Assembly (NCBI GenBank): GCA_030540635.1
Contig: JAUNVW010000003.1
Span: forward strand, 43,284-107,283
From: Tissierellia bacterium
GTDB lineage: Bacteria > Bacillota > Clostridia > Tissierellales > Peptoniphilaceae
DNA: 64,000 nucleotides
Direction of reading: 5' to 3'
Below the pieces are notes generated by a model. That model saw nothing but the letters and a program-made list of their open reading frames with translations. It was not told the DNA's origin and made no database searches. The translations under genes and the position numbers were made by a program. Positions 17,124-26,653 of the stretch are shown here, piece after piece (position 1 is the stretch's first letter; each line of letters opens with the position of its first letter).

Positions 17124-18278
17124 TTAACTGACAATGGCGTCAATGAACTCATCGACTTTAAAATCGACCAAATCATTCATTTGTTCGCCAATGCCAATGA
17201 GCTTAACCGGTAGACCTAATTCTAGCTCTAAGGGAATCACCATTCCACCCTTCGCCGTACCGTCTAATTTTGTAATAATAACACCGGTTAAATCCGTTAC
17301 ATTTTTAAATTCCTTCGCTTGGAAAATCGCATTTTGTCCAGTGGTACCATCGACCACAAGGAAAACTTCCTTTTGCGCTTCCCCATATTCCCGTTGAATG
17401 ATACGATTGATTTTCTCCAATTCATTCATTAAATTCTTCTTATTATGGAGCCTTCCTGCAGTATCACAAATTAATACATCGGTTTTTTTCGATTTTGCCG
17501 ATTGAATGGCATCGTAGATTACCGCTGCCGGATCAGCACCTTCACTATGGGCGATTATTGGTACATTGGCTCGATTGGCCCATTCGGTCAATTGCTCAAT
17601 AGCCGCCGCCCGAAATGTATCCGCTGCCGCCAATTGTACGGTTTTCCCCTCTTTCTTAAAACGGTGGGCCATTTTCCCAATGGTCGTCGTCTTTCCGACA
17701 CCATTGACTCCAACAACGAGGATAATACTCGGTGGTGCAATGGAAAGCCCATGATCCATCTCATTTTCTTCAATTTTCTCTTTAATAATTGAAACTAATT
17801 CCTTTTTAACTTCAGAAGGATCATCCATCCGTTTTAATTTAATCCTTTCCTCTAAGGCATCGACAATATCCATGGTGGTTTCCACACCCATATCCGATGA
17901 AATTAAAATATCTTCCAAATCCTCCATCATTTCCCCATCGACTTTATGGTAGGACGCCAACATTTGATCGATTTTATTGGATAAATTAGATCGGGTTTTC
18001 GTCAAGCCATCTTTTAATCGTTGGAGAAAGGAACGGGAATCCCCTTCCAGGTCTTCCTTATTATTTTCATCATCCATATCTATTCCTTGGGAAGCAGTTT
18101 CTTCTATTTTTTCGCCATCATCTTTTTCCCTGAGCTGAATCTCTTCATTCTTTTCCTTATCCTTTTCAGGACTTTCTTCTTTTTCCTCTTCTGTCTTGGT
18201 ATCCTTTATCACCTGTTCTTCTTCAATACTTTCTTCCTCTTTCTTCTTCTTGAATTTATTAAAAAAAGATTCTAGCAT
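17124..18278 (-). CDS. ftsY: Signal recognition particle receptor FtsY
   Basis: FtsY is the SRP receptor GTPase at the membrane. The first ~80 residues are highly charged and acidic (A-like domain), then the NG domain: G1 VVGVNGVGKTTTIGKMA near residue 190, the DTFRAAAIEQL motif, DTAGRLHNKKNLM, and TKLDGTAKGGMV near the C-terminus. The length is 384 aa. AGGAGG lies before the ATG at 18278. It follows smc by 9 nt, an arrangement conserved in Firmicutes (rnc-smc-ftsY). Confidence 0.96.
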   Translation of the reverse strand: MLESFFNKFKKKKEEESIEEEQVIKDTKTEEEKEESPEKDKEKNEEIQLREKDDGEKIEETASQGIDMDDENNKEDLEGDSRSFLQRLKDGLTKTRSNLSNKIDQMLASYHKVDGEMMEDLEDILISSDMGVETTMDIVDALEERIKLKRMDDPSEVKKELVSIIKEKIEENEMDHGLSIAPPSIILVVGVNGVGKTTTIGKMAHRFKKEGKTVQLAAADTFRAAAIEQLTEWANRANVPIIAHSEGADPAAVIYDAIQSAKSKKTDVLICDTAGRLHNKKNLMNELEKINRIIQREYGEAQKEVFLVVDGTTGQNAIFQAKEFKNVTDLTGVIITKLDGTAKGGMVIPLELELGLPVKLIGIGEQMNDLVDFKVDEFIDAIVS

Positions 18279-18287
18279 GAAAACCTC

Positions 18288-21200
18288 CTATATTTCATAA
18301 TCATATTCTTCCATATTTAATTTGATCACCGACGATACCCCTTGTTTTTCCATGGTAACACCGTATAAAGAATCGCATATTTCCATCGTGGATTTTCGAT
18401 GGGTAATCATAATAAATTGGGTATCATCGGAAAACTCCCGAAGATAATCGGTATAACGATAAATATTCGCTTCATCCAATGATGCATCGATCTCGTCTAA
18501 AATACAAAAGGGGGAGGGACTGGTTTCAAAAATCGCAAATAACAGTGCAACGGCCGTCAGGGACTTCTCTCCTCCGGAAAGTAAATTTAAATGTCGTAGT
18601 TTTTTCCCCGGGGGCCGGGCAACGATCTCAACACCACTGTGTAAGACATCATCGGATTCTAAGATTAATTTTGCTTCTCCCCCATGGAATAGGATTTTAA
18701 ATATTTTTTCAAAATGACGGGAAATCTGCCTAAAGGAATCCACAAATGATTTTGTCATCTCCCGATCCAATTCCCGGATAATTTCTAGTAAATCCTCTTT
18801 TGACTGAAGCAAATCATCTTTTTGATCCCTTAAAAAGTCCACATCTTTTTTACAGGATTGATACTCTTCGATGGTCTCGATGCTGAAATACCCAATTTCC
18901 GATAGCTTTTTCCGGTATTCCGCGAGTTTTTTCGGATCGAAGGATTCCCCGCTTTCTTCAACTTCTGCCAAAGAAACATTATACTTTTCTTTAATATCCT
19001 CTTCCAGGTTTGCAATTTCCTCAATAAGACGAATCTTGTCCTTCTCCAAAGATTCCATACGGTAAATCATTTTATTAAAATCCTTTTGTTGCTTAATTTC
19101 CTCCCCTTGAAGATCTTCTAACTGTTGGGATAATCTCTTCGTTTCTTTTTCCAACACCGGCAATTCTTCTTTTCTTTTTAAAATATCTCGGTTTTTTTCA
19201 TCACGAATTCTTTGAAAATCCTCATATTCCCTTTTTAATTCTTTCCCTTTTTCCAGGGCTTTTTTCCGTTCTTCTTTGTATTTTTCCCTTCGTTCTCTCC
19301 CACTTTGGAGACGATCCTTTCCATCGGCCAATTCATTTTCCAATAATTGTAAATCCCGCTCATCACGGTCTAAAATCCCAAGAAAACGCTGAAATTCCAA
19401 TTGTTCTTTTTGAATATTCTCTCGAAATTCTTGAATTTCATGGCTCTGTTTTTCCTGTTCAAATTCGCCGATTTCTTTCTTTTTTTCCATTTCTCGAAGA
19501 TTTCTTTCATCTTCTTTTGTAAATGAAAGACCTATCCCCTCTTCTTTTTGACGATGGATTAAACTTTTCTTCTCCTCTTCAATGAGAATAATCTCCAATT
19601 TTTCTTTTTCCAAATCATCCTTCAATGGTTCCAATTGGGCGATCTCTTGTTGAAAAACCCTCGTTTTTTCCTTCCATTCCTCTAATTCTTCAGCAAAATG
19701 ACCTTTTTCTATTTCTAAACTTTTCCCAAATTTTTGAACCTTTTCTTGGGTCTTCTTGACATCGGCTTCTGCTTTATTTAAATTTTCCCTTTGGCTTAAT
19801 AATCCAGATTCCTTCGTTTTTGATGAATATCCTCCCACAATGGATCCGCCGATATTAATAATGTCCCCATCAATGGTGGCGATGCGAAAGGCACCGGGAT
19901 ATTTTCGAGATAAAGCGATGGCATCGTCCATATTTTTTGTAATTACCGTTTGATTTAAAAAAGACTCCAGTATCCCCCGATATTTTTCGTCAAATTCCAA
20001 AACATCGGTGGCAATGGCTAGGATTTTATCATCCTCAATGGCCACGCGCTTCCTTCCCTTTATCTTGGAAAGGGGAAGAAAGGTACAGCGGCCAATTTTC
20101 TTTTCCTTTAAAAATTCGATTAAGACTTTAGCCTCTTCTTCCCCTTGGACGACAATATTTTGCAAACTCGATGATAACAGGGTTTCAATTACTTTGCCAA
20201 AGGATTCCTTGACGGTAATTAATTCGGCCAATGTCCCAATCATATTTTTCCTTAAAGGTGATTTTTGTACAGCCTTAATAAAGCGTTGAACATTATAATA
20301 ATAACCGTCGTAATTGTTTCGTATTTTTAAATAAAAAGAATATTTATTCTGTTTATCCGTTAATTCTGATTTTAAACTTCGGAAATGATTATCTTTTTCT
20401 ATTAAATCTTCCCGTTTTTCTTCGAGAAAACTTTGCTCTTTTTCTAGGGTTTTTTTACGAAATTCTAATTTTTCCCGTAATTGATGATATTCTTCCTTTT
20501 TACGCTGGTAATTTTTCTTTCCTTCGTCCAATTGTTTTTTTATCTCATGGAGCTTTTGATCCAATTCTTCGGCCATATTTTTCTTGGAACTTTCCAGTTC
20601 TTCCCGGGTTCTTTTATGGATATAAAGATCGGTGATTTCCGAAGATAATTGACGGATTATCCTTTCATTCTCTTGAAATTCTTCATTTCTCCTTTGAAGC
20701 TCCCTTTGAAGTTTCGATAAATTAGAAGATCTCTTTTCTTTTTCCTTATTTTTCTCCTTTAAAGTGATTTTTTCTCCTTGTATTTTCTTTTCCAGCTTTT
20801 GGAGATCTGATTTTTGATTCTTCCCTTCCTTTTCTTCTTCTTGGATTTCTTTTTCCATTCGCTGGGCTTCTTCGATTAAATGCCCTTCCCTTTCCTTCGC
20901 CAAAAGGATTTTTGAAGCCAATTTTTCCACTTCAATTTGTTCATCGTGGTATGCTTTTTGCACTTCGCCGTATTTTTGATTTTTTATGCCATATAAATGA
21001 CGAAGATTCTCTATTTCTTTTTTTAATCTTTGACGTTCTTCCTTCAACTGAAGATATTCTTCTTGATCTTTTTTATAGGCCTCATCTAAGGCCATTGATT
21101 TGTTTTTCTTTTGTCGCCAATTTCTTTTCCCTAGGCTTAATTCCATTTCCCGAACTTTCTCCGAATATTTCAAGCCTAATTCTGCCCGTTTCGCTTCTTT

Positions 21201-21818
21201 TTCAAGAAAGTCCATTCGCTTCATTTGTTCCGTTAAAATATCTTGAATTCGAAATAAATTCTCTTCCGTTTTATCCAGTTTTTTCAAGGACTCTTCTTTT
21301 CGATATTTGTCCTTTGCTATCCCCGACGCTTCTTCGAAGATTTCCCGACGTTCTTCCGGCTTTGATGATAAAATTTCATCAATTCGTCCTTGACCGATAA
21401 TGGAATAACCTTCTTTTCCAATACCCGTATCCATAAAAAGTTCCCGGAGATCTTTTAGTCGCGCCCGGGATTTATTAATATAATATTCCGATTCCCCGGA
21501 GCGAAACACCCGCCGGGTAATCACCACTTCTTTATAGGCAATGGGAATCCACTGATCTTCATTATCAAAAGTCATAGATACTTGACAAAAATTCAACGCT
21601 TTTTCTTTATCGGTACCGGCAAAGATAATATCTTCCATGCGATGACCCCGTAATTGTTTCGCCGATTGTTCCCCAAGTACCCAACGAACCGCATCGGAGA
21701 TATTTGATTTCCCCGATCCATTGGGTCCCACAATACCTGTGATGGGATGGCCAAAGGATAATTTTATTTTATTTTTAAAAGATTTAAATCCTTGGATTTC
21801 GATGGATTTTAATCGCAT
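18288..21818 (-). CDS. smc: Chromosome segregation protein SMC
   Basis: SMC is the ATPase core of bacterial condensin. Walker A is GIVGPNGSGKSNISDAVRWV (residues about 28-47), long coiled coils flank a hinge at about residues 500-660 (with GTLAELITV and the glycine-rich IGGSIVGGYS), and the C-terminal head carries the signature LLSGGEKSLTAVALLFAI and Walker B FCILDEIDASLDEANI. The length is 1176 aa, normal. AGAGGTG precedes the ATG. scpA and scpB at 9145-9152.. complete the complex. The coding strand is very rich in Glu/Lys codons in the coils. Confidence 0.97.
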   Translation of the reverse strand: MRLKSIEIQGFKSFKNKIKLSFGHPITGIVGPNGSGKSNISDAVRWVLGEQSAKQLRGHRMEDIIFAGTDKEKALNFCQVSMTFDNEDQWIPIAYKEVVITRRVFRSGESEYYINKSRARLKDLRELFMDTGIGKEGYSIIGQGRIDEILSSKPEERREIFEEASGIAKDKYRKEESLKKLDKTEENLFRIQDILTEQMKRMDFLEKEAKRAELGLKYSEKVREMELSLGKRNWRQKKNKSMALDEAYKKDQEEYLQLKEERQRLKKEIENLRHLYGIKNQKYGEVQKAYHDEQIEVEKLASKILLAKEREGHLIEEAQRMEKEIQEEEKEGKNQKSDLQKLEKKIQGEKITLKEKNKEKEKRSSNLSKLQRELQRRNEEFQENERIIRQLSSEITDLYIHKRTREELESSKKNMAEELDQKLHEIKKQLDEGKKNYQRKKEEYHQLREKLEFRKKTLEKEQSFLEEKREDLIEKDNHFRSLKSELTDKQNKYSFYLKIRNNYDGYYYNVQRFIKAVQKSPLRKNMIGTLAELITVKESFGKVIETLLSSSLQNIVVQGEEEAKVLIEFLKEKKIGRCTFLPLSKIKGRKRVAIEDDKILAIATDVLEFDEKYRGILESFLNQTVITKNMDDAIALSRKYPGAFRIATIDGDIINIGGSIVGGYSSKTKESGLLSQRENLNKAEADVKKTQEKVQKFGKSLEIEKGHFAEELEEWKEKTRVFQQEIAQLEPLKDDLEKEKLEIILIEEEKKSLIHRQKEEGIGLSFTKEDERNLREMEKKKEIGEFEQEKQSHEIQEFRENIQKEQLEFQRFLGILDRDERDLQLLENELADGKDRLQSGRERREKYKEERKKALEKGKELKREYEDFQRIRDEKNRDILKRKEELPVLEKETKRLSQQLEDLQGEEIKQQKDFNKMIYRMESLEKDKIRLIEEIANLEEDIKEKYNVSLAEVEESGESFDPKKLAEYRKKLSEIGYFSIETIEEYQSCKKDVDFLRDQKDDLLQSKEDLLEIIRELDREMTKSFVDSFRQISRHFEKIFKILFHGGEAKLILESDDVLHSGVEIVARPPGKKLRHLNLLSGGEKSLTAVALLFAIFETSPSPFCILDEIDASLDEANIYRYTDYLREFSDDTQFIMITHRKSTMEICDSLYGVTMEKQGVSSVIKLNMEEYDYEI

Positions 21819-22843
21819 GCCATCACCTCTTTTGTACTAAACTGGTATCTACTATTTTCTGTTTCTATGGCAAAATGCTCCCCCTGTCGAAAACTCAATT
21901 GCTTTTTGGGGAAAGCTCTCTTCCATTTTTTCTTATTTTCCCCTTTAAATCCAATTAAACCGTCGAAAAATACCCTTGGTGCGGTTATTTCCAACTTCCC
22001 CTTTGGCATTTCCTTGATTTTTGGACCAAAGAAATCATCGATGATTTTCGATTCCACCAATTGACGATAGGAGGGATGATAGGGACCTCCGACAAGGGAT
22101 GGCTGTATATCCTCACTACTTTGTAATCCTATTCGAATCATGGGAATATCATGGGCATAGAAAAGTCTATAAATATCACCATCTATATTTATAGAGTCTT
22201 CTAAACTCCGAGGATTGTATTTTCCCTTTTCATAATATTTTTCAAGTAAAGTATCTTTAATAATCACCGTTGGATAAATTCGGACAAAATCGGCTTTCCA
22301 GCGAATGAAATCCTTCGCCGTCTGGATATCATCCCCAGGCTTTGCGCCATATAATCCCGTCATCATTTGTAATCCCAGTTTAATCTTAGATTTTTGCAAT
22401 AATGAAACGGCATTTTCTACGGCTTCCACGGTGTGCCCCCGGTGATTTTTCTTTAATACTTCATTATTTGTCGATTGGACCCCTAGTTCTATGGTTTTTA
22501 AGGGATATTTTAATACATCATCAAGAACATCTTCACGGATATAATCGGGCCTTGTGGAACAACGAATACTTCCAATATGGCCCTCTTCGATGAATTCATT
22601 GGCGATCTCTAAATATCTTTTCCTTTGTTCCTTTGGAATTCCCGTAAAAGATCCACCGTAAAAGGCAATTTCATCGGCATAATTATTGGGAAAATAGGAT
22701 AGATACCGTCGAATATCTTGGCGGATTTCTTCCTCTGTCGGTGCTTTCTCCCGGGCAATTTTTTTCTGATTGCAAAATATACAATCCACAGGACATCCAA
22801 TATGGGGGATAAATATGGGGATAATGTATTTTTTCTTAATCAT
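21809..22843 (-). CDS. Elp3-like radical SAM protein
   Basis: A radical SAM enzyme of the Elp3/MiaA3-like family encoded between rnc and smc in many Clostridia. The cluster-binding cysteines are in GCPVDCIFCNQ (Cys17, Cys21, Cys24; CX3CX2C). IAFYGGSFTGIP, IELGVQSTNN and GLQMMTGLYGAKPGDD are further motifs of the TIM-barrel. There is no C-terminal GNAT domain, so it is not a full Elp3; the function is unknown, possibly tRNA-related. Length 344 aa. It overlaps the rnc stop by 8 bp with no clear RBS, suggesting translational coupling. Confidence 0.88.
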   Translation of the reverse strand: MIKKKYIIPIFIPHIGCPVDCIFCNQKKIAREKAPTEEEIRQDIRRYLSYFPNNYADEIAFYGGSFTGIPKEQRKRYLEIANEFIEEGHIGSIRCSTRPDYIREDVLDDVLKYPLKTIELGVQSTNNEVLKKNHRGHTVEAVENAVSLLQKSKIKLGLQMMTGLYGAKPGDDIQTAKDFIRWKADFVRIYPTVIIKDTLLEKYYEKGKYNPRSLEDSINIDGDIYRLFYAHDIPMIRIGLQSSEDIQPSLVGGPYHPSYRQLVESKIIDDFFGPKIKEMPKGKLEITAPRVFFDGLIGFKGENKKKWKRAFPKKQLSFRQGEHFAIETENSRYQFSTKEVMACD

Positions 22844-23558
22844 GGTATCGACGAAGACGAATCAAAGCATCCTTTGCGGCATCTTGTTCCGCTGCTTTCT
22901 TATTATGGCCATGGCCCTTTCCCAATATCCGCCCTTGTCGGCTCACTTCCATATAGAAGATTTTTTTATGATCCGGTCCTGTTTCTTTAATTAATTTGTA
23001 ATTTAAACGGGCGCCGGATTTTTTTTGACAATGTTCTTGTAATTTCGTCTTATAATCCACAAAGGTCCTGGCTTGTCGGCCTTGATCAACAAAAAACTTT
23101 TTGAGCTTTGTCCTTACAATCTCTTTTACGGTATCAAAATCAGAATCGATATAAATCGCACCGCAAAGGGCCTCAAAGGAATCGGCCAATACAGAGTGTC
23201 GTTCCCGACCCCCCGACTGCTCTTCGCCCTTTCCCATGAGTAAATATTTCCCTAAATGGATTTGTTTTGCCACATAGGCAAAGGACTGTTCACAAACCAA
23301 TTGGGAGCGAAATTTCGTCATGGAACCTTCCCTTAAATTAACCTTCGTATAAAATAAATAATCCGAAACAATTAATTCCATGACGGCATCGCCTAAGAAT
23401 TCCAATCTTTCGTTACATTTACGAAATCTTCCAACTTCTTCGTTGGCGTAACTGGAGTGGGTTAATGCTAAATTTAGAATATTTAAATCTTCAAAGGTAT
23501 AACCAATGGATTGTTCTAGTTCATGTAATTCTTTTCGCCTTTCTTCGGTAAGAATCAT
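22836..23558 (-). CDS. rnc: Ribonuclease III
   Basis: RNase III cleaves double-stranded RNA in rRNA processing and RNA turnover. The signature NERLEFLGDAVMEL is at about residues 48-61, with a second catalytic site in VLADSFEALCGAIYID near 125. A dsRNA-binding domain fills the C-terminus from about 165 (KTKLQEHCQKK ... KKAAEQDAAKDALIRL). The length, 240 aa, is typical. acpP ends 4 nt upstream, the classical plsX-acpP-rnc-smc order. Confidence 0.96.
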   Translation of the reverse strand: MILTEERRKELHELEQSIGYTFEDLNILNLALTHSSYANEEVGRFRKCNERLEFLGDAVMELIVSDYLFYTKVNLREGSMTKFRSQLVCEQSFAYVAKQIHLGKYLLMGKGEEQSGGRERHSVLADSFEALCGAIYIDSDFDTVKEIVRTKLKKFFVDQGRQARTFVDYKTKLQEHCQKKSGARLNYKLIKETGPDHKKIFYMEVSRQGRILGKGHGHNKKAAEQDAAKDALIRLRRYHD

Positions 23559-23562
23559 GGAT

Positions 23563-23799
23563 TTACTCCATTTTTTCTTCTATGATATCGACAAAGTCTC
23601 CTGTTTTTTCAATTTTGGAAAAATCAACTTCACTTAAATCAATATCGAAAGCTTCTTCCACATCCATCACCAATTCCAACATTCCGATGGAATCGGCTTC
23701 TAAATCATCCCTCATATCCGTTTCTTCTGTTAACACTTCGACATCATATTCCTGGGAAACAATGCTTTCAAGTTTTTTTAGAATATCTTCTCGACTCAT
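23563..23799 (-). CDS. acpP: Acyl carrier protein
   Basis: ACP carries acyl chains on a phosphopantetheine arm in fatty acid and phospholipid synthesis. The attachment serine is Ser37 in DLEADSIGMLELVMDVEE. The protein is acidic, 78 aa, the family length. It starts one nucleotide after the plsX stop and is followed by rnc. It would supply acyl-ACP to PlsX. Confidence 0.95.
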   Translation of the reverse strand: MSREDILKKLESIVSQEYDVEVLTEETDMRDDLEADSIGMLELVMDVEEAFDIDLSEVDFSKIEKTGDFVDIIEEKME

Positions 23800-23800
23800 T

Positions 23801-24775
23801 TTATGATTCCTCCTTTAAATTCTCTTCGATCTTTTCATTCACTTTCTTTTCGATAAAATCGATCATTGTATAAATTCCTTGTTTAAATGCCTTTCGACTT
23901 GAAGATCCATGGGCTTTAAATAAGGGTTTTTTCACCCCAAGTATTGGTGCCGCCCCGGTTTTATTGTAATCAAATAATCCTTGGACTTTACCCATGGCCT
24001 TTAAAATTTCTTGATCCTTCGTTTGATGAATGGCATCTTTTAAAAGTCCCATAATGGCCGTTGCCACACCTTCTGTCGTCTTTAAAACCATATTTCCAGT
24101 GAAACCATCGGTAATGACGATATCTGGTCCCTTTAAAAAGATATCCCGGGCCTCAATATTTCCTTTAAAATTATAGGATTCCTCTGCCATAATGTCGTAA
24201 GTATTTAAACGAAGTTCATCGCCCTTTCCTTCTTCAGCACCGATATTTAACAAATACACCTCGGGACTTTCTTTCTCTAAAACTTCTTTTCCGTAGATAT
24301 TGGCGATTTTCGCAAATGTATTTAATAATTGTGGTGTACAATCTGTATTGGCACCGGCGTCTAAAAATATCGTATTTCCCCTCAATGTTGGAAAATTTAA
24401 TACAATAGCCGGCCTCTTCACTTGGGCCATCCGCTTAACAATTAATGTACCACCGGCCAATAAAGCTCCTGTGGAACCACAGGAAATCATGCCATCTCCT
24501 TCTTCTTTTAATAATCGAAGACCCATAACCAAAGAAGAATCTTTTTTCTGACGAAGGGCCATTGTCGGCGAATCTCCGTGGTCAATTTGTACCTCACTGT
24601 GGAGTATTCTGTAATTGTAATCTTCCATTTGTTCTTCTTCTAAAATCTTTTCAATGATTTTTCGATCACCGATAAAAATCGGCTCAAAACTTTTATTTCT
24701 CATGGCATCAATGGTGCCATGGATAATTTCTTCGGCACCTTTATCTGCACCAAATGTATCAATAATGAGTTTCAT
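23801..24775 (-). CDS. plsX: Phosphate acyltransferase PlsX
   Basis: PlsX converts acyl-ACP to acyl-phosphate, which PlsY (26654-27229) transfers to glycerol-3-phosphate. The N-terminal DTFGADKGAEEIIHG (family DxxGGD-like; here the second Gly is Ala) and SCGSTGALLAGG, FLDAGANTDC, TDGFTGNMVLKTTEG motifs are clear. The start is set at 24775 (MKLIIDTFG) with GAGGTG 7 nt upstream; the frame reaches 24844 but passes through the promoter. Length 324 aa. Confidence 0.95.
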   Translation of the reverse strand: MKLIIDTFGADKGAEEIIHGTIDAMRNKSFEPIFIGDRKIIEKILEEEQMEDYNYRILHSEVQIDHGDSPTMALRQKKDSSLVMGLRLLKEEGDGMISCGSTGALLAGGTLIVKRMAQVKRPAIVLNFPTLRGNTIFLDAGANTDCTPQLLNTFAKIANIYGKEVLEKESPEVYLLNIGAEEGKGDELRLNTYDIMAEESYNFKGNIEARDIFLKGPDIVITDGFTGNMVLKTTEGVATAIMGLLKDAIHQTKDQEILKAMGKVQGLFDYNKTGAAPILGVKKPLFKAHGSSSRKAFKQGIYTMIDFIEKKVNEKIEENLKEES

Positions 24776-24797
24776 TTGTTTCACCTCGCATAGAATT

Positions 24798-24803
24798 ATT
24801 ATA
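24798..24803 (-). promoter_or_regulatory. -10 of the plsX-acpP-rnc-smc-ftsY operon
   Basis: Perfect TATAAT on the minus strand, 22 nt upstream of the plsX ATG. The -35 is weak (TTCGGC with an 18-nt spacer). No FapR-like operator was recognised. The 224-nt gap to the rpmF terminator holds nothing else I can identify. Confidence 0.55.
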
Positions 24804-24999
24804 CCACAATCCACAATAAATGCCGAAATTTCCGCTTTTCCCAAAGATTATTTCAATGGCCTTTTCAAGAATTTGTAGGAATAGAATTTCCTGAGGACTT
24901 ATAAAGCGGGATATTTACTTCATTTTGTTAACTTTCCCTTTCGACAATATTCATCGCCGATTTATTAAAAAAATGTAATTTTTCCCTTTTTATGGAAAT

Positions 25000-25029
25000 A
25001 AAAAAAGAGACAAGCTCTTCAGCTGTCTC
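25000..25029 (-). terminator. Intrinsic terminator after rpmF
   Basis: A stem GAGACA/TGTCTC (25024-25029 with 25007-25012), extended by an inner GCT/AGC, is followed by seven T on the minus strand. It overlaps the rpmF stop codon. Confidence 0.85.
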
Positions 25030-25213
25030 ATTCGTTTTCTACCGCCAACACTTCTTCCCCTTTATAATGACCACAGGATTTACAAACTCTGTGTGGTAAT
25101 TTCGGTTCATGGCAATTTGGACATGTATGAATTGTCACTAGGGGCAATTTATAAGAAGATGCTCTTCTTTTGTTTTTTCTCGTTTTCGACGTTCTTCTCT
25201 TAGGTACTGCCAT
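25028..25213 (-). CDS. rpmF: 50S ribosomal protein L32
   Basis: L32 is a small zinc-ribbon protein of the large ribosomal subunit. It begins [20 protein letters not shown], and the zinc ligands are CPNC and CKSCG near residues 31-50, i.e. the zinc-binding (C+) form. The start at 25213 has AAGGAGG 8 nt upstream (the frame extends six codons further). Length 61 aa. It lies upstream of plsX as in many bacteria, but with its own promoter and terminator. Confidence 0.96.
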   Translation of the reverse strand: MAVPKRRTSKTRKNKRRASSYKLPLVTIHTCPNCHEPKLPHRVCKSCGHYKGEEVLAVENE

Positions 25214-25257
25214 TATGGACACCTCCTTCAATTTCTAACTTCTTTTAGACTTTATCC

Positions 25258-25286
25258 ATTGTATCGAAATAATGGGATTTTGTCAA
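25258..25286 (-). promoter_or_regulatory. rpmF promoter
   Basis: TTGACA (25281-25286), a 17-nt spacer and TACAAT (25258-25263) on the minus strand, about 45 nt upstream of the rpmF ATG. Confidence 0.8.
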
Positions 25287-25297
25287 TTCATTTTTCA

Positions 25298-25328
25298 AAA
25301 TAAATTCCGGCACCCCGGGTACCGGAAT
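25298..25328 (-). terminator. Intrinsic terminator after ackA
   Basis: Stem ATTCCGG/CCGGAAT (25322-25328 with 25304-25310) followed by TTATTTT on the minus strand, about 20 nt after the ackA stop. Confidence 0.75.
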
Positions 25329-25346
25329 CTATCTTTTTTAAATTCT

Positions 25347-26534
25347 TTAGATCAATTCCATCGTGTCTCTGGCAATCATCAACTCTTCATTGGTTGGTAC
25401 GACCATGACAGTAATTCTCGAATCATCGGTGGATATAATTTGTTCCTTTCCACGACAATTGTTTTTCTCTGGATCAATCTTAATGCCGTATTCTTCTAAG
25501 TTTTCCAGTAATGTTGCCCTTGTTTCCGGAGAGTTTTCCCCCAATCCACCGGCAAAAGTAATGCAATCTACATGACCCAATGTAATCATATAGGATCCTA
25601 AGAATCGCTTACAACGGTAGTTGAACATATCCAGTGCCAATTGGGCTCTTTCGTTTCCTTTTTTTGCGGCTTCTTCTAAATCTCTAAAGTCCGAAGATAT
25701 TCCCGAGATCCCTAAAACTCCCGATTCTTTATTTAAAAGTTCATTCATTTCATCGGCAGTATAGCCTTCTTCATTCATTAAAAAGGTCATCGCCGACGGA
25801 TCTAAATCTCCGGAACGTGTTCCCATGATAAGTCCTTCTAAAGGTGTTAGCCCCATGGAAGTCACAAGACATTTTCCTTCCTTTACCCCAGATAAGGAGG
25901 ATCCATTTCCTAAATGAACGGTAATAATATTTAAATCTTCTGGTTTTTTCTCCATAATTTCTGCCGTTCGAAGGGTTAGATAACGATGGGATGTTCCGTG
26001 GAATCCGTATTTACGAAGACGGTATTTTTCGTAGAATTTATAGGGAATACCATACATGTAAATTTCCGGTGGCATGGTTTGATGAAATGCCGTATCAAAT
26101 ACTGCAATATTCTTTTTCCCCGGTGCTGCTTTTTCACAGGCTTCAATTCCCATTAAATTCGCTGGATTGTGTAATGGACCAAATTTAATAAATTCTCGAA
26201 TCACGTCTTTCACCTTTTGATCAATGATCGTCGATTCCGATAATTTATCTCCACCGTGGAGAACTCGATGGCCAATGGCTTGGATTTCATCGATACTTTC
26301 AATAACTCCATGCTCCTTATCCTGAATGGCATCAAATACCATTTTAACGGCATGATCGTGATTTGGAATTTCTTCTTCCACCACATATTTATCATCGCCG
26401 TGTTTTTGCGTCAAACGGGAACCTTCAATGCCGATTCGTTCCACCAGTCCTTGTACCAATACGGATTCATCATCCATATCAAAGATTTGATACTTCAGGG
26501 AAGACGAACCGCAATTAATCACCAATATTTTCAT
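25347..26534 (-). CDS. ackA: Acetate kinase
   Basis: AckA interconverts acetyl-phosphate + ADP and acetate + ATP, the energy-yielding last step of acetogenic fermentation. The signatures are VINCGSSSLKYQIF at the N-terminus, NGSSLSGVKEGK, and TRSGDLDPSAM; FDTAFHQTMP and HGTSHRYL are also present. Length 395 aa, normal. AGGAGG lies 6 nt before the ATG. No pta is next to it; it is monocistronic between its own promoter and terminator. This supports an anaerobic fermentative lifestyle. Confidence 0.97.
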   Translation of the reverse strand: MKILVINCGSSSLKYQIFDMDDESVLVQGLVERIGIEGSRLTQKHGDDKYVVEEEIPNHDHAVKMVFDAIQDKEHGVIESIDEIQAIGHRVLHGGDKLSESTIIDQKVKDVIREFIKFGPLHNPANLMGIEACEKAAPGKKNIAVFDTAFHQTMPPEIYMYGIPYKFYEKYRLRKYGFHGTSHRYLTLRTAEIMEKKPEDLNIITVHLGNGSSLSGVKEGKCLVTSMGLTPLEGLIMGTRSGDLDPSAMTFLMNEEGYTADEMNELLNKESGVLGISGISSDFRDLEEAAKKGNERAQLALDMFNYRCKRFLGSYMITLGHVDCITFAGGLGENSPETRATLLENLEEYGIKIDPEKNNCRGKEQIISTDDSRITVMVVPTNEELMIARDTMELI

Positions 26535-26594
26535 GAAAACCTCCTATTTATTTCCTTTTTTCTGTAGCAAACAGGAAAACTCTGTTCAGTTAGT

Positions 26595-26623
26595 ATTATA
26601 TCAAAAATCCACCTATTAGGCAA
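26595..26623 (-). promoter_or_regulatory. ackA promoter
   Basis: TTGCCT (26618-26623), a 17-nt spacer and perfect TATAAT (26595-26600) on the minus strand, about 60 nt upstream of ackA. Confidence 0.65.
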
Positions 26624-26653
26624 AGAAAAGGCAAGGTTTCGGCTTTTGCTCCC

